Positions 33,141 through 44,950 of a stretch of 64,000 nt of DNA are shown in pieces (the first letter of the stretch is position 1; every line of letters starts with the position of its first letter). The notes beneath the pieces are model-generated. The model was not told the origin of the DNA. It saw only the letters and a list, made by a program, of their open reading frames with translations, and searched no databases. Both the position numbers and the translations under genes were made by a program. The DNA comes from Anthostomella pinea (Eukaryota > Ascomycota > Sordariomycetes > Xylariales > Xylariaceae): assembly GCA_963556695.1 (NCBI GenBank), contig CAUWAG010000020.1:5580001-5644000 (forward strand), given 5' to 3'.

Positions 33141-33535
33141 CGGTGCATCACCATGTCTCATTCCAACACAGCTTGACCAGCAGAGTCCCGGGCAGTCTTT
33201 GTTCGTGGCATGTGCATCTTCCACAAGAGGAAAGTGTTGGAATTCTGCGAGTACAACGCACACGACGTTGGGGCCCTCGAATCGAATTCCTTAGAAAACA
33301 ATGGTGAAAGTGCACCTGCTCATTACATATTTGCCCACCCAGAGCCGTGGTTGTTGCTCTGCCTAAGAAACATGCCTATGAGGTGCCGGGGTCTGGTCAA
33401 AGGAATGGCACGCAAAACGACATTCCCGCCTTTTATGCGTATGTGGTGGAGCCAGAGAAATGGTTGCTGTCCATATATGATACATCATTTTCGTAACAAG
33501 CACTTCGACGGCAAGGGAAGAGCCAGACCCAAGTA

Positions 33536-33568
33536 CCTTAAAACCTTAAAACCTTAAAACCTTAAAAC
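33536..33568. repeat. CCTTAAAA octamer repeat, four units
   Basis: Four tandem CCTTAAAA units stand at the boundary between ordinary sequence and the AT-rich transposon block. No function is apparent. Confidence 0.85.
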
Positions 33569-33679
33569 CGGCTCCAGGCCACCTATTTAGATAGCGATTC
33601 GTCCCTTCTGGACCACCGACCCGACACGAACAAGCGAACCAACCCGATCCTGATCCATCCCCTGTCCTTACCCCTGTGT

Positions 33680-35055
33680 GACTTCTCACAGTTTATAATA
33701 ATTATTACTAACGGCGCGAAAAGAATACAAGACAATAAATAGGTAAAAAGATTATTAAAATCGCGTTACGTTAAAAGTTCATAAATTTTAAAGCTATTAT
33801 AAAACTTGTTGAAACTTTGTCCAGAAAGTTTTTAAACTTTAAGCTTCACCGATTATTAAAAAAAAAAAACTATTTAATGCATATAAAACGGCCGATTTGT
33901 TAGATCCATGCGATTTCAGCCTGTGACCATCTATACCAGGACCCACATATATGACTAGATAAGAGATTAGATACCGGGTTGCGAGGTCACTTAGCTAGAC
34001 CTTCAGGTCCAGCTAGACCTTCCAATCCAAAACCCATCAGCAACATCATGACCTTGACCCAATACTCGAGTATTATAATTGATCGGTCAAGCCTGTTCCA
34101 ATACGGTTGTTTTTTTTTCTTTCTTATTTTTTATATAAAACAATTTGTCACAATACGTGGAATAGAAGATCGATGTAGCAGTCCAGCTTATACTATCTAC
34201 GCGAAAGAATCTTTCGGTGGGGAAAGAAAAGAAAAGGTCAAAGGCACCAGCTAATCTGGTGGCCTAGATAACCTTTCGTTCTGACCCACTAATTACATAA
34301 TCAACAAGTTGCATGGTGGGGAACGAGCCCCACCAACCCCTCTGATGGGCTGATAGACGTCAGGACCGTCATACAATTATATAAAACTTTAATTAAAATT
34401 TTAACATAAATTTATTAACTTATATTTACTCAAATAATATATTATGAATACATTTTAATATTTAATATATTGACCGATATGTGACGAGCCGTCTAACCTA
34501 TAAGGCTAAAGGGTTCTATAGGGTTTATGTTCTGAGGTAAGTCAATACAAAAGACGATAGAGGCTTCTGTCAACTAGAAGACACTCAGATGCTGGGGCTT
34601 GGTCTGAACGGGGTTCACTGAATAGTCGAGTCGTCAAGAGATTTCTCCCACCTTAGGGTTGGCTAAGATGCTTAGATTGATCACTGAGGTAGAGACTGTC
34701 TATCTGTTTTAACTTAGGAAATGTCCATCCTTATATATCCAATCTCTCCCACACTGATAGGTTGGATATGTGTGCTCTAACATATCTGGATATGCTGGAT
34801 ATGTATGATCCAACATATCCGACACGAACCCTGATCACGTGGCCTGTACTTCTCCGTGTGGTCCGTGCGTTCTCCCTGGTTCTTCTAGTTGCTGCCCGTC
34901 CTGTTGGGCCTGCCAGCGGGCCTGATCCTCTTGTACGTTCCGTTGGTTCGTAACACGATATTTTTTGCTTCTTAATTTTATTAAATATAATAAATGAATA
35001 AATATTAACAAAGAAGATTTTATTAGATACATTAAAATAATAAATTGTATTTATC
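33680..35055. other. AT-rich, RIP-like transposon graveyard (left side)
   Basis: Two very AT-rich stretches (about 33690-33900 and 34370-34470) and a third next to the Copia element (about 34955-35055) show TpA-rich sequence and no frames, as expected of repeats mutated by RIP. Between them lies a likely solo LTR (annotated). On the minus strand at about 34835-34950 a Gln-rich frame (QARWQAQQDGQQLEEPG) may be a scrap of a retroelement polyprotein. Confidence 0.6.
34471..34824 (-). repeat. Likely solo LTR of a retrotransposon
   Basis: The plus-strand segment begins TGACCGATATG and ends CATATCCGACA, so its ends form a short imperfect inverted repeat with TG...CA borders. Read on the minus strand it starts TGTCGGATATGTTGGATC and has a TATATAAGGATGGA promoter-like run about 90 bp in, as LTRs do. 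Near the minus-strand start lie several GGATATG/CATATCC boxes in both orientations. I see no clear target duplication and no second copy in the window, so the call rests on structure only. Confidence 0.5.
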
Positions 35056-35257
35056 TGTGAGATTCTAGAAGGGTTACAAGCCTTGGTGGTGTGAGCGGTC
35101 ACTGCAAATGTTATTGTCATTCTCAATTATGCTTGCCAAGGCTAATCTACAGGTAAATACCATACTGTACCATGCTATAGTGGATCCACTGTTCTCTTAA
35201 CAGCCCTCTAGTGGGTACTGCACCTAAGGGCACCTATCTAGGATACAATATCTGACA
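35056..35257 (-). repeat. Copia LTR, left copy (3' LTR of the element)
   Basis: Plus-strand start TGTGAGATTCTAG and end ATATCTGACA, so TG...CA in either reading. It aligns with 41564-41766 through shared blocks such as CAAGCCTTGGTGGTGTGAGC and GTGGATCCACTGTTC, differing at scattered positions that are mostly C/T or A/G. Confidence 0.92.
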
Positions 35258-35289
35258 CGCCCTCTTGCTCGAAAGGTGCAATTACACTC

Positions 35290-36079
35290 TGAAATCAGCC
35301 AAATCACAGTATATCTATCTATCTAAAATCACGGCAGGCGTGCTATAGTACTCCAAGCCAACAATCTGGTGATCCATCTGTCTATATACTCAAAGTCCTC
35401 TAGGCCTAATTGCCGTCCAAACTCCCTGTAGTTTGCCCCTGATAGCGCCTTGGTGAATCCATCAGCTGGATTTTCCTTGCTCTTGATGTACTAGGCCTTG
35501 AAATGGCCAGAATCAGCTTCCTGGCGAGCGTAATGGAATGCGATACGGATGTGGCGCTTCTGTTTTGACATTTGTGATTCTTTTATCCAAGTGATCGTGC
35601 CATTGTTATCTTCTAGCAAGGTAATTGGTCCTTCTGGCATCAAGTTGAGCTCAGTGAGGAGGCTCCTGATCCATGCCGCCTCTTCTGCTGCCTCTGAGAG
35701 AGCGAGTTATTCAGTCTCAGAGGTATTTTTTGCTACCACTGTCTGCAGTTTTGAATGCCATAAGATAGGAGCGCCGGGGAAAAAGAATACAAAGCCTGTA
35801 ACTGATCTGCCGGTATCTAGACAGGTCACAAAGCTCGAATCCACGGCTTCATAGAGCACCAGCTTGTTGAAATGGCGATAAGGATGATCCTTTGCCAATT
35901 GCCTATATCATATGGCTCTCTTCCGGGTCTCGTTCATGTATTTGGCAACCCTCTTGAGGCCCTGATGATGGCTAAAAGACTGGTTGCTTATGAATCGTGC
36001 CCAGGTAGAAGCCGCAAAAGCTAGGTCAGGGCGCATAATACATACTGAAAAGATAAACTGGCCAATTACTGAGGTATAA
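35290..36079 (-). pseudogene. Copia RNase H region (broken)
   Basis: Minus-strand text such as YEAVDSSFVTCLDTGRSVTG, SETE followed by a stop and LALSEAAEEAAWIRSLL, and ITLLEDNNGTITW is the RNase H end of a Copia polyprotein, with the catalytic Asp/Glu/Asp positions visible. Stops and a frame change separate it from the reverse transcriptase to its right. Confidence 0.78.
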
Positions 36080-37060
36080 TTATGGATTGTCTGCAGAGGC
36101 CTTTACAGTATGCTTTGTGGCTTCTTTAGCCGTTGTGGGATCAAGGGGAGAGATCACAGGGTTGGTGTGCTGTATATCCAGCTTCTTTACGACCTTTGTA
36201 ATATACTGCTCTTGATCAAGCCTCACATTGCTGTTGTCAGTGCTCCTAATAATCCGAACACCAAGAAACCAGTCCGCGGCTCCTTCGCCTGTGATCAGTA
36301 CATCCTCCTTGATAGACTTAGTAAGGTCCATGAGGCGCCAAAAATCAGATCCAAAGAGGAGGAAGTCATCCACATACGAGGCAATCACCTCGCCTGTAGC
36401 ACTGTTGAAGTAGATTGCGTCATCCAATATCAGGGGCTCAAATCCGCGCTTGCAAAGCAGTTTGCGTACTTTCTTCTGCCACATTGCGCCTGACTGTTTG
36501 AGGCCATACAGTAGTCTCAACAGCTTGATGACCTTTTTAGGAGCATAGCAATACAGCCTGGCCTGATTGGGATGGGCCTGGAAATACTTGTACAGCATAG
36601 GGAACTGCTTTATGAAGATGTGTTCCTGAAGTTCACTGTTCAGGTATGTGGCAATGAAGTCAATCTGGATGATGTACCATCTTAGTGAAGCCGCAAGCGC
36701 CATTAGTATTCTTTATGATGATGACCGGGCTATAGAAGCCGCGGTTTCATTATAGTTAATCCCCTTGCGCTGTGTGAATCCCCTGGCATAGATCCTGCCC
36801 TTGAACTTATCAAGTTCACCAGTAGATAGAAACTTCTTCTTTAGTACCTATTTTGCATCAATTAGATGGTCTGTGATAGCCTTGCTGGTACTCTTGAAGC
36901 CGAAGGTGCCGCGCTCAAGGTTCTCTCTGATCTCTTTGAAGATAGCTGCAATCCGTAGCTCCCTCTCTGGTCTATTCATGGCTTCCTTGAAGCTAGGGTC
37001 TGTAGCTGCCGTGGCCTCCTTCAGCCTATAACTAGACGACAGGATCCTTGTATAGTACAT
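36080..37060 (-). pseudogene. Copia reverse transcriptase region (broken)
   Basis: The best frame (36703-36080) has MALAASLRWYIIQIDFIATY, YGLKQSGAMWQKKVRKLL and the catalytic box YVDDFLLFG, all standard Copia RT motifs. The part at 37060-36848 (EATAATDPSFKEAMNRPERE) is the segment leading into RT. Stops lie between the two pieces. Confidence 0.85.
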
Positions 37061-37648
37061 GGTTACACTGTCATCGCCGGGATTGTCTTAATCAGGGTTG
37101 AATAGATACTCTCACTCGTTTCTAAGGAATTCATTGACGATCTGAGCGTTCATCTGATCCATGATAGCAACTGTATCATGGAATGTAGCCGCCTCATAGC
37201 GCTCCTTTGTGAAGTGTATATTTTAATCAAATGTTTCAAGATCGAAATAGCCGTAAGGGTCGTCTTGATCAGAGTCGGAAGCAGCTACTGAGCCGCCTTC
37301 CTTGTCACTCTTGCCCTCTTGGATTGAGAGCATCTTCAGGGCGCTCTTGATCTCGTCGGAGTAAGGGAAGTCCACACATAGGTGATACACGTCGTGGTGT
37401 TTCTTCTTTTGGCGCCCATGCTTGCGCTTCACGGTGCCCTCATCACTTGTAATATCTTCTTCAACAATATTAAGATCACGGTTCTTAATCCCAATTGCCA
37501 GTTTGCCCTTCTTCCTTAGCCTCAGTCGCTTCTCCGCGGCTGGGGGCAGGGACCTGATGATGTCACGAGGATCTTGGGGATCGTCGTGTCTGACGTGCTC
37601 AAGGAAACGGACGTACGGCGTTGTCAGATAACGGCTGCCTTCAATCAG

Positions 37649-38480
37649 CTAGACCTCGTAGTTCTGTGTGCCCTGGTAGTTAAGGAAGATGGCCTTGGCT
37701 CCCTTTGCTTCAAGCTTTTCAGAGGTGATACAAAGGCTCTTATTGATCAGGGCAAAGCATCGCAATCCTGGGATCTTAAACTGATCTGCAGAGACTGAGT
37801 ACTCATGAAGGGAGTCTATCCCGCTCATATACTCCTCATACAGAGTGCGACCCTTTAAAGTTGATTGACCTATTCGATTAAGAGTGGTGATCGTACAGGA
37901 CATTGTGCTATCCCAGAAATAACTTGGGATGTTCATCTCAAGGCCAGTTGTGCAAGCCTCTTCCATACAGAACTGGATGCTGCGCTCAGAAATGCCGTTC
38001 TGGTACTGGTTATTTAGTGAGGAGATGATCAGTTGAATCCCATCTTCTCTATAGCGTGCTTCAAGGCGTGACATGCCAATTTTGCGCCCTCTATCTGCGT
38101 AGATGATTCTCATGCGGCGAGCCTGGCCGTCAATAGGGGGCATTGCTATGGGCACAATATTCGTCTTGGTGATGTATTCCTCAAGGTGATCAGTAACACT
38201 GCTTTGTTCGATAGAATGCGGGCTCGTGATAGCGGCTTTTGTTGTCTGTGATAATGTCAAATACCCCGTTCCCTTTCATTGAGATTGGCGTACATGCGCC
38301 TGAATCAATGTGGCTGATCTCTGACATACTTAGCACGCTTATGTGCTTCTTTTGAGATAAACTTTTTGATCTTTGCGCGCTTACAGGCAGCGTAAGAGAT
38401 ATCAATAATGTCTTCTAGCTTTAGGTCGATCCCTGTGATCATCTTGATCGTCATCCGCAGCCATTCAGTGCTTGGATGAC
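37649..38480 (-). pseudogene. Copia integrase region (broken)
   Basis: The frame 38260-37649 carries RMRIIYADRGRKIG and then NQYQNGISERSIQFCMEEA, the Copia integrase core with the catalytic Asp and Glu, followed by YFWDSTMSCTITTLNRI. The upstream piece (about 38190-38405) is in another frame. Confidence 0.82.
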
Positions 38481-38847
38481 ATAGTCGTCAGTGTCAAAGG
38501 ATGAGCTTTCAAAGTAGCTCATCCGTCATTCGATAAGTTGTGCCAGAAAGCGAGGTCAGGAGTGCCTTTTGTAGCTCCCCAATCTCATGTTCGCCCTCTT
38601 ACGTGTACCCTCATTGTGATCTGCCTAGATCAGGCTCTCTCTTACCCCATTTCCGGATAAAAAAACCTCTCTTTGGGACGTTGAGCTCAGTAGACCAGCT
38701 GCCATCCCGATCCTTTAGCAGGTTGCCTTCAAGATAGCCCCCGTGCTGGTAAAAGAGATCTCTTGACCAGATCTTGATTGGGAAGTCTCTTATATACAGA
38801 GCGTACTGCAATCTCACATTGAGTGCTTCGCCCTCTGGTAATTGTAC

Positions 38848-40690
38848 TTACTGGAGAACAGTGCCCATATAGGTGGCATACACAATGCCTCCTCCTGTCT
38901 GTACAAGAAACTGCTTATTACCAAGATTCACAAGGGTTTTGGGCTCAAAGTCAGTAAGCTCGTTCATGATATGAACGTCTGATCTGCTGTCCCATAGTAA
39001 GAGCTGGCGAGGAGACATTGTCTTGCTGCTAAATGCATAATTAGCGCATGCAACAGCCACTCCTGGCATTGTTGAAGAGATCTGGCCCCCTCGTGGCGCT
39101 CTCTCTCTGGTTTGTGGGAGCGCCTTCTCCCTTTGGTATGGAAAGCAGCTGATAAGGCTGCTACTAAGGTCTGCCAGCGTGGCCTTAACCTTAGCCAAAA
39201 TCCAGGCAAATTTGCCGTTGTACTTCTGGTCAGGTGTGCTGTAACACTCCTGATCAGCGAGAGCCCTAGCACAAGTCTCTTTATTGTACCACTACTGGAG
39301 GTCGATCATGGCGCTGCCTCTCGTGGCAGAGTTATTCCAGCTGTTTCTTTGGGTGCCAGCAAACTCTTCAAGCCTTGCTGGCGGTTACGGCTGTGATTGT
39401 GAAGCATGGTGGGAGGCTTCTTGTGAGGCTCCTGCTCTCTTGTCATCATGATTGCTGCCCCTGTATGCAGCGTAATTGTCAGCCTTTTGTTTGTTGGTGC
39501 AGTTTCTGGCGATATGGCCCATTTCACCGCAGTTGTAGCATCGTATACCACTCTGATTATTGCGATCAGACTGATAAGGGCGTCCGCCGCGGCCTCTACC
39601 CCTATCTTTGCCGTTCCAGCAGCCCCTATTCAAAGGGTTACTACTGTTCTGGTTATTGAAGTGGCCTTGCTGAGATTTAGCTTGGTTAGTAGAGCCGCCC
39701 TTCTTCTCTGGGTTGGCTTTCTTGTCAATAAGATTGTGAAACTCTTTGTTGAAATTGTTGATGATCTGCTCAAGGGTCATGGGTTGCGACTCCCTGGCGT
39801 TATCGATACGGCGCACCCAGAAGCTGACCCTGGGGCGCACCTTCTCAAGGAAAAGAAGGATCAGCTTATTCTCATGTGTAACTGACTTGATGCCGCAGTC
39901 CTTGCAAGCGCGCACTTTCTTGCGCCATTTAGTGATGTATGCAATTAGATAGTTGCCGTTGTACATGAGCTCCATTAGTTGCTTCCAGACGAGGCCTTGC
40001 TTGGACTCTCTGATGAGCGTGTATGAGCGATAGAAGAGCTCCAACATCTCTTTACCGTCTCTGATACCTTTAATCAATGCGATAGGGCTGAGTTTTGACT
40101 TTAGATCAGTCTTATAGGTCTTCTGTATGATCTTTGCAAGCTTCAGACGATCAAATTGAGTGAGCTCTTGGCCTGGCTTGTAGCCAATCACTTCCATGCT
40201 GATAGAAAGAGTTTCAAGCCACTCTTCAAAGTTGTCAGAACCAGTGAAAAGCTGATCCTTGAGCCATTTACTGTTCTTCAACTTATCTTAAGCAAGGTCC
40301 TTGTTCTTACGGGATTTCTTCTTCTCTTGGTGATGACGATGGTGCCAAAAGTGGTACCGCTTGTCATCCGAGTCATCTGATGAGCTCATATCGGATGAGC
40401 TGGAGGAGTCAGAAAGCGGGCCTGATCTGCCAAACACGCGCTGCATACTAAACTGGGAAGGAGGCTCAAAGATTGATTGCGATCGGCACAGTCTCTTTTC
40501 TTTAATGGATTTTGCAATGTCTCCACTGCCCCTGTAAAGGGTGACTCCTTGCCCAAGAAGCGCCGAAAGTCCCGTATTTGTGACAGGGGGATCCTAATGC
40601 TTGCTCCACTTGTTGACCAGATGAAGCTCCGATTCCGTTCCTGAAAATCCTTCATAATTCTTAAGGTCAAGTCGAGCGCCACTTACTTCA
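38848..40690 (-). pseudogene. Copia gag and protease region (broken)
   Basis: The gag frame (40281-39385) reads LKDQLFTGSDNFEEWLETLS and ends with a CCHC knuckle CYNCGEMGHIARNC, the nucleic-acid-binding signature. Its upstream end (about 40450-40285) is Ser/Asp-rich and cut off by a stop and a shift. The protease frame (39198-38848) carries LLLWDSRSDVHIMN, where the usual DSG active-site triad has become DSR. Confidence 0.82.
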
Positions 40691-41563
40691 GAGGTGTTGG
40701 TGCTCTGGGCTCTTGATTATTGCTGTTTGGCAAGTCTCTTATTGGCCTTGACAAGAGCTTGCTTGTACATATTGCGCTCTTTTTTGGCGCGCGTGTATTC
40801 CTTGGTGAGCTCTCGTGTGGTCTCTTGGACCTTATTGATATAATCTCTTATGTTTGAGAGGCTCTAAATCTCTGCGAAGGTAAGGCGGCGTTCTGACTTT
40901 GCCTTCTGCGCTTTCTTGGCGTGTGTGCCCTCCAAGATTCGTGCTTGGAAGGTAGGGGAGATCTCCTCATCGTCTCCTTCGTAGTAAGCGGCTTTGTCTT
41001 TGTTGCTGTCCTAATCAGTGTCTCCTGTGCTGTCATAAGGTTCTTTCAGGCCGTCTTTGCTCTCGTAGTAGCCGATGACTGGCTCGTACTGGCGGTCTTC
41101 AATGCCTCCTTGGGCATCCGAGTATTCTGAAGCCTTGTCCTGCTCAATGGCAGCGGCGAGCTGACAATTGTCATTACGATCTTCCTCTTCAATTACCTTC
41201 TTATGCGCTCGCAGCTGTGTGCGAGGTATGACGATGCGCTGGCCTCCTTGGCCGCTGGGCTCGCCTTGCTTTATATCAGTCGGTGTGGTGGGATCCTGTC
41301 AGATTTTAGCCAATCGTGAGGTTGAAGTGTGTGTGTGTGTATTCTGTCTCTCTAGAGTGTCCTCGTGCGACCGTGGCAGTTTTGTGCCAGAGGGGGCTGG
41401 ATCGGGACGGAACAACTAGGCTCCGGTGTCTACCTATCAAGGTGCCCTCTTGGCTCACCTTTAATCCAACAATCCATTGTATGATTGATTCGTGAGTCAG
41501 AGGAATAACAGATACGTATGATTGCAGCAACAACTCAATAATAAACTGAATGAGATGCTACCA

Positions 41564-41766
41564 TGTGAGATTCTAAGAGCGTCACAAGCCTTGGTGGTGT
41601 GAGCGGTCGCTGCAAATGTTGTTGTCATTCTCAAGTATGTTTGGCAGGGCTAATCTACAGCTAAATACCATACTGCACCATGCCAGGGTGGATCCACTGT
41701 TCCCTTGACAGCCCCCTAGTGGGTACTGCACCTAAGGGCACTATATCTGAGATCTAACATCTGATA
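41564..41766 (-). repeat. Copia LTR, right copy (5' LTR of the element)
   Basis: Starts TGTGAGATTCTAAG and ends CATCTGATA on the plus strand, where the left copy ends TATCTGACA; the terminal CA has become TA. Its neighbour on the inner side begins (minus) TGGTAGCATC, the primer-binding site. Confidence 0.9.
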
Positions 41767-44700
41767 TCATCGTATTAAAAACTAAAAGTAAACAAATCAC
41801 TCATACGATATTGTTGGATAACAGGGGTCATGAAGATGAGCCGAGTCCGACCGGAAAAACCACGGTACGGCGGAGATGACCAGCACCAAACTGGGAACCG
41901 ATCAGGGGCACCTGAACAGACAGAACAGATACAAGACACTACATGCAATACACGAAGAATCACCCTCCAATCACTGAACTCGCTTGAATCCAACAGATAT
42001 AAAGAAATTAAAAAAATAAACTAATAAAGTTATGGAAAAGATCGGTTCGGTGGTTCAGGTCATCATGTTGCTTACGTTCTGGGTGCAGATCTACCCTTGG
42101 GTCTTGGGACCTGTTCAGGTACTAAATACACATACCAACTTCAAAGCAATGCCCAGCTTTTGATCCGGAGGGTAAAGATCCCTTGTCCCAGATACACTAA
42201 GGCTCAAAGCCCGCTTCCAGGCTGTTCCTTCCTTTCAGCGCTGCTGTCAGCCTTGTCAGCCTTGTCACCCCTGGAAGCGTGCTACAGCACACCTGTGAGC
42301 CACCCGACTGCTTACAAAAGTATATAATATGAAGTTCAGTGGTTCGTATAGGGTCAGAATGGGATGGATAAGGTTTGGTGTCTTAGTTATGGATCTATAG
42401 GGGATATTCCCACCTAAATACAGCTGTGAGAGCTCTTTGATATCCGGTTGCCTGACAGCAGACAACAGACCTGTCAGTGGTTACCACAATGGACCTTTCA
42501 CCCCCTTTGGGTCCCTTTCACCTCTTTCAGCCTGCTGCCAGCTGCAGCACACAGCTGATAGGCACCAATATTCTCACATATAACAATATTAAAAATAAAT
42601 TATCAAATTACGTAGTTAAGTTATAAAAACTGTTAACTATTAAAAGTTATAATACTAAGTAAAACCGGTTTATGTATCGAATTATAAAAAAAATTACCTT
42701 ATAGTTTAAGTTTATAGCGATAATTTAATATCAAAGTAAGGAAATAGATCGTTACCAGCACGAAGCGGTATGTTACATAGGTCGGGTAATTATTCTTAAT
42801 GTTAACGCTCTGACTAACAGAGAAATATTTACCTTTAAATTAATTTAATTAATAGTCGATTAACGAACGTTACAAACCTTATTGTGACGGCCTGCACAGA
42901 CCTTCCCACATGACAAGCCGATACTTCTCAATAAGGGAAGGATCTGACCAGAGGATCCCCTTAAAGGGGCAACCTCCCGCTGTACCTATCTCTCTCTCTC
43001 TCTCTTCCTTTCCCCTCTAGTCTTGATATTCTCGTCAATAGAGTAATAGCTGCTTGCTGCAGGCCATGTCCCAGCTCCCCAGTATGCTCGCCGTGACACT
43101 TATAATACACCACTAAAAACATAAAATAGACATATAATAAGGCAGTTTTAAGCCATACCCAGGGCACCTAAGTACCTTAAAATACCACCCAAAGCAGAGC
43201 CCTCGTGGTGTACGGTAAGTCATATATGGAAGACAGTCCTGGTAAACCTCAGCCAGAAAGACATTTCAGAGAACCCGATTTATCAGGAGAAAATGCCGGC
43301 GTACTTGAAGTCGGTCACATTATAGAACCTGCCCATGGATGTGGTCTTGCTGGAGTACTTCCAGGTACCTTCTTGGTCCCTTGCTTTGTGGGTCGAGGCT
43401 TTCCCGACGATGTGGTCGACCCCTGCGTAGTAGCGGCCTCTTGTTCTATTCTCAGATCATCTAGGCGAAGGGCGTTCATTCTTTTCTATCAGCTGCTGCG
43501 ACCTAGCCGCCGGGACTTCCCATTCACAGCGATCTTTTCACAGGGGTTTGAAACCGGTTGTTGGACGGTGGCGAACGCACAGCGACAAAGGACGTATGTT
43601 GTCAAGCAAGTTCGATCACTTTCACCGGTGGCCATTTAGGGCTTGACATACCCATCTCCGGCACAGCACTTCTCTATTGCGCAAGGCCGTAAGGATTTGG
43701 GTTTGTGTGGCATCACCGTATGAAACTTGACCATGATGGCATCTAACCTGATAACCTCGTTCATATCACGAAAGTAAGAGGTAACTAAGGGATGACACCC
43801 TCTCGGTGTCTGATCTTAATGGCCGGGCGAATGGCACACTGAATCAGCGCGACGACGAGGACGACTCAGTCAAAACCCACGCTCGAGGCCGTGTCGCTCA
43901 CCCCGAGCGAGCCGGGAGCCGACAGCCGAGAAGACGCCCTCTCCAAGGCTGTGATGAAGGTGCTCAAGGCACGACGACCTTCTGATCGAGGAATCGAGGA
44001 TCGAGGGTATGAAGACGAGGTCTGATGCTGCAGGTGACGATGTCGATCCCGTCGATCTGCTTGAGAAGTTACCCTTGTCCTTACCAACATCCATATAACG
44101 GAAAGGTGACCAATCGGTAAATTACATTGGCCACGGGTGGAGACAGATTTTCAAAGCCATCCAGCGCCATGGTCAGACCAATCCCTTTCGAGATTCATTT
44201 GATGAATATCCGGCAGACATACTAATGCATCCTTCGAAGCGCGTCGACCAGCTCCACGGAAGGAGACGGTCTAACCCAATCTCTAATCGGCACAACCATC
44301 AAGAGCGGTATACCTGTCAGATATCATAACAGTGGTGTATTTAGCCTTGTTGTAATTGCTGTGAGCAGCATACGTGTTATTCTGAGGGATCACATGTGAT
44401 AGCTGTCAGGGGTACCTTTCCTACCTATTTAAGTAGGAAGGTACCCCCTTCAGCTATCCTTATTCCTCTTCCAATAGACCATTCCTAAATTTCACAGTAT
44501 AGGAACACGAGACCAGAACCAGTTCTCATCTGCCGGCTACCACTTGGTTGCCATCGATATCGACATTTGGCTCCAATGGAGCCTCGTCGCAGACACAAGA
44601 ACATTGCAATGAAATTCAGGTTCCGCTAAGACAGACGTAAGTTAAAACATGCGCTGCGTCGCCACGACTTCATTTTTACCTACATAAGTACAGTTCCGTA

Positions 44701-44950
44701 TCTCCTCCAGCAAACCAAGGGGGTATAATGCCACGCGAACGCCACTACCATCCCAACATCTATCAAGGCCATGCAATGTCTTGTACAGCAAACATGAGCT
44801 GCATTGCCGTAACTCGCAGCAGTCTCCAGTAGAGAACCTCCAAATCCATTTCATGCAAGATGCGTATATTCAGGGAAAGAAACACGGCCTAGGACGGCTT
44901 GGTTGTCACTCCAAACCGCCCGACAACAGAACGAACGGGAAGAATTCGAA
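41767..44950. other. AT-rich block and gene-poor sequence right of the Copia element
   Basis: 42560-42880 is strongly AT-rich and frame-poor, like a RIP-mutated repeat; a CT microsatellite lies at about 42988-43005. The segment 41820-42010 has a short frame (MKMSRVRPEKPRYGGDDQHQ) resembling a retroelement scrap. Between 43200 and 44950 there are frames at 43205-43639 (plus, 144 codons) and 43866-44094 (minus, two overlapping), none recognised. No gene is supported. Confidence 0.4.

Larger units (their letters stand above)
35056..41766 (-). mobile_element. Ty1/Copia retrotransposon, complete but dead, 6.7 kb
   Basis: Two LTRs of about 202 bp flank a body with gag, protease, integrase, reverse transcriptase and RNase H in the Copia order (integrase before RT), all on the minus strand. 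The sequence next to the 5' LTR (left of 41564, read on minus) begins TGGTAGCATC, a plausible primer-binding site. The minus-strand sequence just before the 3' LTR ends AAGAGGGCG, a polypurine tract. Flanks are TTATC (35051-35055) and TCATC (41767-41771), a 5-bp duplication with one C/T difference. All reading frames are broken by stops and shifts. LTR divergence and mutation of the right LTR end (CA to TA) fit RIP. Confidence 0.92.

Noticed and set aside
33536..33568. CCTTAAAA repeat as a CRISPR-like or telomere-like array
   Set aside because: The units are contiguous without spacers and do not match the fungal telomere repeat.
35549..41419. Many plus-strand frames across 35.5-41.4 kb
   Set aside because: All are antisense to the Copia body, whose minus-strand motifs are unambiguous.
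43866..44094. Two overlapping minus-strand Ser/Arg-rich frames as a gene
   Set aside because: Two registers are equally open, which points to biased composition and not to coding.
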